A stretch of 64,000 bases of DNA from Lobosporangium transversale (taxonomy: Eukaryota > Mortierellomycota > Mortierellomycetes > Mortierellales > Mortierellaceae). Each line of letters starts with the position of its first letter. Position 1 is the stretch's first letter. Both the position numbers and the translations under genes were made by a program. Shown here piece by piece: positions 10,932 through 19,420 of the stretch. The notes beneath the pieces are model-generated. The model ran no database searches and had not been told where the DNA came from. It saw only the letters and a list, made by a program, of their open reading frames with translations. The stretch covers positions 1,054,001-1,118,000 of the forward strand of contig NW_019028980.1 in NCBI RefSeq assembly GCF_002105155.1, read 5' to 3'.

Positions 10932-11402
10932 ATGGCTCGAGAGCCTCTTTCTATTGATACTGTTGTCTATTGTCTTCTCAGTGCCTTTTTAGTAGCTTCC
11001 TTTCTCTTCTGCCGCAAAATGATTGCCGATAAGCAACATAGCTTTGGGACACAACCCACAGACGTATCCCATTCTCGTCCAGACTTATGTTCTCAGTATG
11101 AACCACCCCCGTATGCTGCTCCTACAACACCTCCACTAACATCGATGTCTTATTCAGATACAGTTATCCAAATGGAGTCTTCCCCACCTCCACCATATCG
11201 ACCATCTAACGCTGAAGCACTATCGACTCAAGCTATCCCTTTAGGAGCTTCAGGTGCAAGCCCGGCGATATCTCCTTCAGCCACCATTCTGAACCCTACT
11301 ACTACTTTGCCATACCCGACTCCCGCTGGCTCAATAGCACCTATACCTGCCAGTGCCTATCCTTCCATGTCAGTTCCCCCAGCCTATAACCCATCTTCTT
11401 GA
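10932..11402 (+). CDS. small single-pass membrane protein with three PPxY motifs, gene B
   Basis: 156 aa from ATG 10932. A hydrophobic segment at about residues 10-27 (VVYCLLSAFLVASFLFC) is followed by a basic patch, giving one membrane helix with a long Pro/Ser/Thr-rich cytosolic tail. The tail carries three PPxY motifs (PPPY in EPPPYAAP, PPPY in PPPPYRPS, PPAY in VPPAYNPSS). PPxY is the ligand of WW domains, notably those of Rsp5/Nedd4 ubiquitin ligases, and small PPxY membrane proteins are known Rsp5 adaptors in yeast. An adaptor role is inferred from architecture only. Its paralogue B' starts at 12617; they share a SPSATILNPTTTLPYP-like block and a Y-P-S-M-x-V-P ending. Confidence 0.68.
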   Translation: MAREPLSIDTVVYCLLSAFLVASFLFCRKMIADKQHSFGTQPTDVSHSRPDLCSQYEPPPYAAPTTPPLTSMSYSDTVIQMESSPPPPYRPSNAEALSTQAIPLGASGASPAISPSATILNPTTTLPYPTPAGSIAPIPASAYPSMSVPPAYNPSS

Positions 11403-11559
11403 AGTAGAAGTAGTTGTATATATAAAACAATATATGTTATGTAGAATACTAAAGATAATAAAAAGAGACTTTGTAACCTAATGCTACATCAAAATAACTT
11501 TTATTTGGGTGGAAATAAGCTTTTTTACGACTAAATCGATTTAGATTGGTATTTTGCCA

Positions 11560-12066
11560 CACATAAGCGCGTCTGATATTAGATGCTTTTATCTTTGTTG
11601 CCATCCTGTCTGCAAAGCTAGTTCCTTCCTCACCCTCGCCTATGAACTTTCTAAACTCTTGATAATGGAAGCTAGTATCCCTGTTGCACTTGCTGCACTA
11701 GCAATCACATTCTTTCTCAAACTCGCATTCACCACATTTGTCACACAGAGGCAATAGTTTAAAATGGATCATGGATCATATTCAAAAACGACAACGGAAA
11801 TATATCATTATCAACAACAACCATCAGTTGCAGCCCGTGGACCTACTTAATCTTTTCACTAACATCGATTTCAACCTCAACTTCAAGGGCCTGACACAAC
11901 TACAAGCACGGATATGCATCCATTTGTAATATATATTTGACATAGTCTTCTAAAGCTGTTGCTGCGCTCAAAGGCAATCCAATCGCTGACCGTAGCCATA
12001 TCCAAGTCATTGTGTCCTATCCCTATCTCGATTATCAAGCGCGTCGATTGACCATGAGATGAAGGA
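11560..12066 (+). pseudogene. decayed copy of the small membrane protein (unit A')
   Basis: The ATG at 11665 opens MEASIPVALAALAI..., nearly identical to the membrane helix of the gene at 9965, but the frame stops at 11757 after 30 residues (ending VTQRQ). DNA beyond the stop is still recognisably related to the 9965 gene: the region encoding its Pro-rich tail, then gctgaccgtagccatatccaag and the sequence after the original stop. So this is a truncated copy rather than a new short gene, although a 30-residue membrane peptide could in principle be made. Confidence 0.72.
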
Positions 12067-12616
12067 AAATGGTCGTCATTGTGCGTTCCTGTTCCTATAT
12101 AGACATGTTCCTGAAAAAATAAACATTAAAAGGAAATCGGAGATTGAGCACTTTTCTGCCCACAAAAAATGTCATGTTCTACCGCTCTCACGCGGCGGGT
12201 TTATTTGTGTTGTGTGTACATGTACTGCCCCCCTTTTCTCAGCCATGATTTGGATTTTTGAGTTTTTGTGCTTGCATGGACGAACGCTTAGCCTCATTTT
12301 CCTTTGTTTTGTTTCTTTTCTACACCTTCCCATTTTTCTTTGGAAACCTTCGAATTAGCAAATGTGCAATCGCATGTGCGACCTTTAAGGTTTGTCGACT
12401 TTTTGTCGGGTCTGGTGGAAATAGCAATTGAACATTTGTCGTCATATAAATATGACCCTGTTCCTCTCGAAAACCGGGCTGTGTTTTCTACTTTATCCAC
12501 ATAATTCAATCATCCATCTTCTTCACACTCTCCATTCACTTCAAAAACATAACCATCCAATAATTTCTTTGGACATTTTTCTTTCTTCTCTTTATCTTTT
12601 TAAATAAACCTTGACT
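12067..12616. other. promoter region of gene B'
   Basis: No gene seen. It keeps patches of similarity to the upstream region of gene B, including the tcgacttttt block and a catataaata box at about 12443, then a long CT-rich leader (12500-12600). Confidence 0.5.
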
Positions 12617-13246
12617 ATGGCACGAGGGGGAGGAGGACTTGGAGGAGGACTTGGAGGAGGATTTGGTACTGCTACCGGTGGCGGTTCTGGTGGCGGTTCT
12701 GGTGGCGGTTCTGGTGGCTATTCTACCGGTATCATTTTCTTAATTATTGTCGCCGTTGTCCTCGTCCTAATTATCATGGGCGTCGTTTTCTACTGGTGGT
12801 ATGTACGCAGAGTGATACGCCGCAAGGAGAGTGAAAAGCAAGACGCTGAGGCTAATGGCGCAAGTGAATCTTGTGCTCATCTATATCCCCGCCCTCATTT
12901 TGAGCCATATCGTTATACTCCTCCAGCACCAGCACCACCAACGTTACCACCATCAACACCACTACCAATATCGATGCCTTATCCAGATATCCATACGGAG
13001 CTTTCTCAACCTCCAATATATCAGCCATCTGCTTCTGAAGCATTACCAACGCAAGGTATCCCTTCTCAATCGCCGTACCCAGTCCTGGAAAGTTCAGGTG
13101 CAAATCCGGAGCTTTCTCCTTCAGCAGCTATTCCGAACCCTACTGCTACTTTGCCATATCCGGCCTCCACTGTTCCATTGGCAGCTACACCTGCCTATGT
13201 ATATCCCTCCATGCCAGTTCCCCAACCCCAAAACCCTATTTCTTAA
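12617..13246 (+). CDS. Gly-rich single-pass membrane protein with PPxY motif, gene B'
   Basis: 209 aa from ATG 12617. It begins with a Gly-rich stretch of GGGLGGG and GGGSGGG type repeats (residues about 4-36), then a strong membrane helix at about 41-66 (IIFLIIVAVVLVLIIMGVVF...) and a basic RRVIRRKE stop-transfer. A Pro-rich cytosolic tail follows with one PPxY motif (PPIY in QPPIYQPS). The tail aligns with gene B (Y-P/S-D, SASEALPTQGIP, SPSAAIPNPTATLPYP, YPSMPVP), but two of B's three PPxY motifs are lost or altered, and the Gly-rich N-terminus is new. Function unknown; it may be a WW-domain ligand like B. Confidence 0.66.
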   Translation: MARGGGGLGGGLGGGFGTATGGGSGGGSGGGSGGYSTGIIFLIIVAVVLVLIIMGVVFYWWYVRRVIRRKESEKQDAEANGASESCAHLYPRPHFEPYRYTPPAPAPPTLPPSTPLPISMPYPDIHTELSQPPIYQPSASEALPTQGIPSQSPYPVLESSGANPELSPSAAIPNPTATLPYPASTVPLAATPAYVYPSMPVPQPQNPIS

Positions 13247-14203
13247 AGTACTAGTAGCTGTAAGAATGTCATATTTAGTAAATGTATATTAGAGTAATAA
13301 AGATAATAGCAATAATGATTTTTTTGCTGACATTGAGTAAAATAGCTTGTAAAGGGCCTCATGCCATGTGTTTGTAAAAAAAAACTGACGTAGAATTAAC
13401 TGTTGCTTGGTGTCAATACTGATTAATGTGAGAAAAGAGGCAAAGGGGGTGAGTTTTTTTTTTTTTTTTTTGCTAAGGAAGCTCCATTATTGTCCTTCTC
13501 GCAAGTCTTTAATCTTTGCAATTGCTAAATTGTAAGCAATGTAAGCTTCTAATAAGCATTTTGAAAGCCAACGGAAGTACACACTTGCCTTGTTTTGCCA
13601 CAGATGGCACCTCATTCTTTGGGATGAAAGAAAAAGAGAAGCCTGTTATCTAAAAGGATAAATGCTATAGTATGGAAAGACTTTTTTTCAAAAAAAAAAA
13701 AAATAAATAAATAAAAAAATCAGTAGCTGAGCAGTAATAAAGATAACTACAGGGTAGCGAGGTAGTTTATTACATAAACACGATTATAGAGAATGCTAAA
13801 GCCAGAACACTGATAGAACCATCCGTAGTGGAAATGTCCTTTAGTTTCAGTAGCCTGCAGTTCTTTGTCGCTATTGGAACCATTCAATCACCTTTGTCCT
13901 TTGCGAACACTTTTGATAATCAAGAATTAATATCACTTTCTTTACATGGAGCCTAAAGCAGTATCTAGGTTCACCTAAAGTAGTACGACAATGGCAACAT
14001 GTGCCATACATAGTCTACGTGACCAAGATGTGGTTCTTAACATAAGATATGCTGACCATGGGTTAGAATGAAGCATTTTGCCACCAAAAAGTGCTTAATG
14101 TGACGTTACAATAATAAGTTTCATGTCGCTATTTTTCTATTTTACTTTTTCCCTTTTGGCAACCAATTCCCTCATTCGACATAAACAGCATTTTGACAAC
14201 GAT
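13247..14203. other. spacer before the Tom13/Mim1-like gene
   Basis: No gene seen in about 950 bases. Contains AATAAAG-like 3' signals near 13297, poly(T) at 13456-13471 and poly(A) near 13690. An upstream in-frame ATG at 14123 would add a hydrophobic 27-residue leader to the next gene, but the stretch looks like a pyrimidine-rich untranslated leader. Confidence 0.45.
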
Positions 14204-14917
14204 ATGTCTGATCACGCACAGAATCTAAATGACCCCGCGGTAGAGACTCATTTGGAGTCACCTCTCGAGGATAATGATGGTACATCGTCGGGTATTCTGC
14301 TCGAGAAGGCTGACTATGAGCATTCGTCACCCGAAGTCTCATCACTTAACTCGTCAACAATCCTTGATCATCCTGACGATGTCAAGTCAGCAGCCAAACA
14401 ACCCACTAATACCACCACCGCTAAAAAGAAACCTGCTGCGGCCTCTGTTGCGCGTCCTGTTACCTCGACTGTCCCCACATCAGCAGCACCAAAAACATCT
14501 TCAGAAGTCTCGACAGCTGTCGTGGATTTGAACCAGACCATGCCCTGGAAACTCTTCTATCCGATTGCGAGCAGAGAGACCATCATTGCGTTATGTAAAG
14601 CGACAGCGATTAATTTCATTCTTCCGTTTATCAATGGCGTCTTTTTGGGCTTTGGCGAGATTTGTGCACACGAGTTGGCATATCGTTGGGGATGGACCAA
14701 TTCGACACATATTGTGAGTGTTCCTGGAAGAAGACCAGTCAATTCGGGAAATGTAGGCATCCGTGCTGCGGGGAGCGCCTCCTCTACTGGCGCAGGATCT
14801 GTTGGTGCAGTATCTGGGACCAGAAGTTCATCTGGCTTCGCAGGCAGTCGGTCAGGTATTGGGGGATTGGAGTTTGATGAAGATGCGTTCTCGACAGCGT
14901 CATTAAGAGAGGATTGA
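14204..14917 (+). CDS. TOM13: Tom13/Mim1-like mitochondrial outer-membrane biogenesis protein
   Basis: 237 aa from ATG 14204. Residues about 115-165 (TMPWKLFYPIASRETIIALCKATAIN..., then INGVFLGFGEICAHELAYRWGW) match the Tom13/Mim1 type: one outer-membrane helix with a GxxxG motif (GVFLG) and the conserved GFGE..A.E.A.R.GW end. In fungi this protein helps insert alpha-helical proteins and assemble the TOM complex in the mitochondrial outer membrane. The N-terminal about 110 residues are an acidic, then Ser/Thr/Pro-rich disordered region; the C-terminal about 70 residues are Gly/Ser-rich. Both tails are longer than in the small yeast protein. The start is uncertain because an in-frame ATG lies at 14123. 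Confidence 0.75.
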   Translation: MSDHAQNLNDPAVETHLESPLEDNDGTSSGILLEKADYEHSSPEVSSLNSSTILDHPDDVKSAAKQPTNTTTAKKKPAAASVARPVTSTVPTSAAPKTSSEVSTAVVDLNQTMPWKLFYPIASRETIIALCKATAINFILPFINGVFLGFGEICAHELAYRWGWTNSTHIVSVPGRRPVNSGNVGIRAAGSASSTGAGSVGAVSGTRSSSGFAGSRSGIGGLEFDEDAFSTASLRED

Positions 14918-15371
14918 GTCTGTTTGGTTTCTAAGAGTAAAAAGGAGCCAAATGTGCAGAGAGAAAGCAGAATGAATGTACATGTAGATAGAACATCATG
15001 TAATGCAGTAAATGATCACAAATCAACTGGATATCGATATCATCAAAATGTGCCCTCTCAAAGTAAACAGAAAATGATGCCTCTGTTTTGAGTGCACATC
15101 GATTGTATTCATCCAATCACTGCGCAGACACACACCTTTATTCGCTTGTGCAAATATAAATAAGGTTTTTCCACATTCCAAATTATTTTCTTCATTCACT
15201 TTCTATTGCATTCATTCATGTTTCTCATCCTGTAATTATTTCACATCGTCATACTGCTTTCTCAACTATCTGTTCTGTCTGCTGGGAAACCTGCTTGTTG
15301 TGTACATACATTCCACTCGCAGACAAGAGCAGAATCCGACAACTCTACGGTTTGTCGACCAGCGTCCATCC
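14918..15371. other. spacer with TATA-like promoter
   Basis: No gene seen. A caaatataaataagg box at about 15149-15163 precedes a CT-rich leader running to the ATG at 15372. Confidence 0.5.
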
Positions 15372-17324
15372 ATGTTCGCTCGCCAGGTCGACCCTCTCAT
15401 GCACTTTCGCTCGTCCCTTTCTGTTGCGGAGCAGCACCATAGGATCCAGCAAGAGATGGTCGACCAACATTCCGATAGCACATTCTTCTCTGTTGCTCAG
15501 CCTTCCCCTCATAATATACAGAGCATCAATAGCAATGTTAATATTATTGATAATAACATTCTCTGCACATCTAATTTTCTGCCCAGTGATTTCAGTGGCA
15601 ACGATGGCAACAACGGAAACAATTATAGCAGAAATTATATCAACAACAACACTTGCGACCTAAATAATATAAATACAAATACAAGCAAAAAGAGTACAGG
15701 CACAGATACAGCTACATCAACCACGAATGCAGATAGTAACCCCTACAAGCGGAAACACACTTTCCATTTTGAGCCCGAGTTTTTTGCTGCCTTGGACGAA
15801 ACAACTAGTGATGGTGAAATTATTGGTAAAAAGAACAACCCTATGTCGACGACCTCGACATCCCCACAAAGGACGGGCTTCTCTTGGATGGCAAGGCCTC
15901 TGAAAAGAGCCAAGAGATCCAAATCCAATTTGGCCTCGCTTAATCCAAATTTCAATCCTGTCTATGAGTATGAGGCATCACCGCATCAGATGAATAATGT
16001 ATCTTCCTCTCTGTCGGCATCACAGTGTACAGTGCCTTCCTTTTCCACGATCTCGGCCTTACGCCCCACCTCTGGCAACAATATTACCTGTTCAACATCA
16101 ACATCAACCTTTGCAACAACAGCAAAATCGCCATCGTCATCAAAAATAGCAACAGCAAAAACGAACCCATCAATGAGGTATCTAAACTTAAACGGGCCCA
16201 GTATTATTGATTTGTCATCCGGAGAAGAGCTGGTAGTGTTGCATTTGGGAAACAATGAGCTTAAGCGAAGAAGGGATGATTCGCTGTTGTCGTCTAGTAC
16301 ACGAACGGAGAATTTCTTACTGAAGGCATATGAATACAAGGATGATGGAACTTTGACGCCAATTCCTGATCTAGATCATCGCGAGCGGCCATTCACACAA
16401 CCTTCTCCAGCAAAGAAAGTGCGGTTGAGTAGATCTAATCAAAGAGGGCCCCATTTGGAATTCATTGAAGATTGTGAAGCAGTATCGGTTGACGATCATC
16501 AAAGAGGGCTAACAGGCGAGGAAAAATGGAGCCAAAAATCAGTCGACAGAGACAATGGCAGAGATGGAAGCAAAGGCCGAGGCGGATTCTATCAAAGTAC
16601 CGAGGGTGGTCGATATCATCGACCCACAGTTTATGGCGCCTTTTGGAACGGAACCGGAACTTCTGTACGCTTGAGAGGATCAAGGAATATGAGGCGGGGG
16701 AGCCGCAAGGCTACGGTTGGTACCCGATTTTGGGCTGATTTTGACCAGGAAGGCTCGAGAATCAATAAAGGAGATGATGAGGCGAAAGATGAACTCGAGA
16801 TACCGTTTGCAAATGACAGTGAGGATAAGGATGAGAATGAGGTACAGGATAAAGAGAAAGCAAGAGTTGGAGGAGGTAATTTGGTACGATCCAAGAACGT
16901 TTGCAACTTGTTTTATCTTGCGGAAGGATTTGAAAAGCCTAGTCAGAGTCATTGGAGAGACTTGGCACGTGCGCACTTTATTCCTGAGAATGAAGCTGAA
17001 GTTCATGAATTGGTACTCTATCGGTCCCCAGATCTTACGAATGATTCCATCGAAGACAATATATTAAACTACGATGGGGTGTGGGATGCGGACGAATTTC
17101 ATCGACAGTACCATCATCATACTTCTGCGTTCATTGAGGAATTAAATGAAGACACAGGCAATGGAGACGTGGCTGAGGTTGATTATGATGGCGATGACGA
17201 TGATGATGGCATTGATGATGATAATGATGGGGGTGTTATACCCGACAACGAAGCAGGAAGTCCGCCTGAAAATGCACATTTAATGGATCTGGAGGAGAAG
17301 ATCATGGACATGGATCTTAATTAG
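15372..17324 (+). CDS. low-complexity Asn-rich / acidic protein, unknown
   Basis: 650 aa from ATG 15372 (the frame is open upstream but without an ATG), no intron. The first third is Asn/Ser/Thr-rich with homopolymer-like stretches. A middle section has a basic KRAKRSKSN patch that could be a nuclear localisation signal. Residues about 405-460 are Gly/Arg-rich, with GAFWNGTGTSVRLRGSRN. A more ordered piece near 515-600 reads LFYLAEGFEKPSQSHWRDL...DGVWDADEFHRQYHHH. The C-terminus is strongly acidic with Asp runs and ends in a helix LEEKIMDMDLN. No membrane segment or known domain recognised. A nuclear regulatory role is possible but only a guess. Confidence 0.65.
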   Translation: MFARQVDPLMHFRSSLSVAEQHHRIQQEMVDQHSDSTFFSVAQPSPHNIQSINSNVNIIDNNILCTSNFLPSDFSGNDGNNGNNYSRNYINNNTCDLNNINTNTSKKSTGTDTATSTTNADSNPYKRKHTFHFEPEFFAALDETTSDGEIIGKKNNPMSTTSTSPQRTGFSWMARPLKRAKRSKSNLASLNPNFNPVYEYEASPHQMNNVSSSLSASQCTVPSFSTISALRPTSGNNITCSTSTSTFATTAKSPSSSKIATAKTNPSMRYLNLNGPSIIDLSSGEELVVLHLGNNELKRRRDDSLLSSSTRTENFLLKAYEYKDDGTLTPIPDLDHRERPFTQPSPAKKVRLSRSNQRGPHLEFIEDCEAVSVDDHQRGLTGEEKWSQKSVDRDNGRDGSKGRGGFYQSTEGGRYHRPTVYGAFWNGTGTSVRLRGSRNMRRGSRKATVGTRFWADFDQEGSRINKGDDEAKDELEIPFANDSEDKDENEVQDKEKARVGGGNLVRSKNVCNLFYLAEGFEKPSQSHWRDLARAHFIPENEAEVHELVLYRSPDLTNDSIEDNILNYDGVWDADEFHRQYHHHTSAFIEELNEDTGNGDVAEVDYDGDDDDDGIDDDNDGGVIPDNEAGSPPENAHLMDLEEKIMDMDLN

Positions 17325-17961
17325 TTTTTTTTTTTTTTTTTCTATTCTCATTTGCCATTTGCACAGTTTTTGTATTCTATCTCCCTAACTAATCCACACG
17401 TCTGGGATCTTGTAAAACAACTATCATTATCTTAGTTTTTTTTTTTTAAGTCAATAGGAAACATAAAGTTTCTTCTTTGACGTGTGCTTTGCGGATTAGT
17501 AAAACTATCGAACGTGGTGGATATAATACTTTTTACACGTCAAATATTGAATCTAGCAGAGCAAACCACGGAAGATTATGTCCGTACGGGCCGGACGGAA
17601 AGATCGAGAAAGCAGTACACGATGCCAGCCTTCATGTAAAGCGGTGATCGAGTATCCGTTGAGGACCCTTTTTTTAATATTTGTGTGTTGATCTGAAGGT
17701 TGATAATTGCATAAAAATGATGGTAGTGTGGAGAGAGGTTGTGAGAAAGATTTTCGCGGCTCAAAAACTCATTGGCCCGATCAGCTCAAACCCTGTCGTC
17801 TTTTTTTTTTTTTTTTTATAAATATGACAGAGCTTTTCATTCATTCATTTAATTTCATTCCTTTTCTCCATTCTTTCTTTACTGTCTCCTTTGTTCTTTT
17901 TAACTCTTTTGCACCAACTACAAGTCTTTCGAAAAAAAACTAATACCTGTTAAAAGATATT
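17325..17961. other. spacer before the MDR reductase gene
   Basis: No gene seen. Poly(T) runs at 17323-17341 and about 17801-17818, then ttataaatatga (about 17817) and a CT-rich leader leading into ATG 17962. Confidence 0.5.
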
Positions 17962-18902
17962 ATGGGTGCTATCAAGAACACACAGATTGTCCTGGCTAAC
18001 AGGCCAGTTGCGGATATCGATCCCAAAACGACATTTAAATTCCAGCAAGTCTCGCTCTCAGATGAATTAGGACCCAACGAAATCTTGGTCAAGGTTCTAT
18101 TCATTTCCCTCGATCCTGCCATGCGCGGTTGGATGCGTGATGTTCGCTCGTAAGCTTCTTTTTTTTCCTGTTTTCACCTGTAAAAGTAGATATTTATAAT
18201 CAACAGAGAAAAAAAAATAACGTGAGAACTTACTCTCTCTATCCCTTCTATTGTATGGATTTCCAATGAACATAGGTACATCCGCCCTGTCAGGATTGAT
18301 GAGGTAATGCGCTCGGCCGATGTGGCTCAAGTCATCAAGTCTAACAACCCAGATTACAAAGTAGGAGACTTGGTTCGTGCAACCTGTGGTTGGCAAGAAT
18401 ATGCGGTACTCAAGCCCTCAGAAGATTTGGTGAAGATCCAATCGTTCCCAGGAGTATCGCCTTCTACTTATTTGGGAGTTCTTGGGTTGACAGGCTTGAC
18501 AGCCTATTTCGGATTGTTTGAGGTTGGAGAGATTGAGAAGAAGGGGGGTCCCAATTGTACAGTGGTAGTCTCTGGAGCTGCAGGAGCAACAGGCTCTGTG
18601 GCAGCTCAAATTGCTAAGCATGTCTTTGGATGCCGAGTCATTGGTATTGCAGGATCGGACGACAAGTGTGAATATTTGGTGAAGGAGTTGGGATTGGATG
18701 TTGCGTTGAATTACAAGTCCAAGACGTTCTTCAAGGAGTTGACTGCTGCAACACCCAAGTTGATTGATATCTTTTTCGACAATACAGGTGGGGATATTTT
18801 GGATGGATGTTTGAGACGAATTGCATTCAAGGGCCGTATCATTGTCTGCGGCGCCATTAGCACTTATAATGAAGCCGTTCCCAAGGGACCAGGTAAAAAA
18901 AA

Positions 18903-18933
<31 letters not shown>

Positions 18934-19273
18934 AGTTATTTTACCTTATTTTACTTTTCATAGTCATAGTCATGGTTTGGGTTATTTAAACTAACTTTTT
19001 TTTTTTTTTTTTTTTTTTCTAGCCTACTACAGCGCATTGATCACACAGCGCGCAAGAATGGAGGGTTTCATTGTCTTTGATTATGCTGAAAAGTATGGAA
19101 AGGCAACGGCTGATATGTCCAAATGGATCAAAGAAGGCAAGCTCAAGAGTCGTGAGACTGTCATCCAGGGTATCGAGAATACACCCGATGCACTCGTTCG
19201 TCTGTTCAAGGGCGACAACACAGGCAAGATGTTGGTGAAGGTGGCCGAGGAGGAGAGCAAGAGCAAGTTGTAA
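17962..19273 (+). CDS. NADP-dependent alkenal / prostaglandin-reductase-like MDR oxidoreductase
   Basis: Three exons (17962-18149, 18276-18892, 19023-19273) give 351 aa, the usual length of the family. These zinc-free medium-chain dehydrogenase/reductases use NADPH to reduce the C=C bond of alpha,beta-unsaturated carbonyls (leukotriene B4 12-hydroxydehydrogenase / yeast YML131W type). Seen: the N-terminal groove with SLDPAMRGWM at residues about 49-58, the nucleotide-binding SGAAGATGSVAAQIAK near 160-175, CRVIGIAGSDDKC, and DIFFDNTGGDILD near 240-253. The end reads SRETVIQGIENTPDAL and GDNTGKMLVKV, as in the family. Both introns hold long poly(T) runs. No signal peptide; cytosolic, probably in detoxification of lipid-derived aldehydes (inference). 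Confidence 0.9.
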
Positions 19274-19420
19274 AAATGAATAACCTTGGTTTGAAATAAA
19301 GCACGTGATACACTATATTATTTTTTTGTGGCAGGACAGTGGTGCAGGGTTTTCTTTTTTTTTTTTTGTGCCCTTCTCCTTTTCTGTAGTCTTCCAACTC
19401 CTCCTGAAGAACGAAAGATC

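Larger units (their letters stand above)
9860..13320 (+). repeat. tandem duplication of a two-gene unit (A-B, A'-B')
   Basis: Unit 1 (about 9860-11520) holds gene A (9965-10360) and gene B (10932-11402). Unit 2 (about 11558-13320) holds pseudogene A' (from 11665) and gene B' (12617-13246). Similarity covers coding and non-coding parts: the lead-in to A/A', the downstream stretch (gaccgt..., tatccaag.cattg), and the promoters of B/B' (aaagctgtcgactttt versus aaggtttgtcgacttttt; catataaatA boxes at about 10795 and 12443; leader ending taaa...ttgac.atggc). Strong divergence shows the duplication is not recent. Confidence 0.75.
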
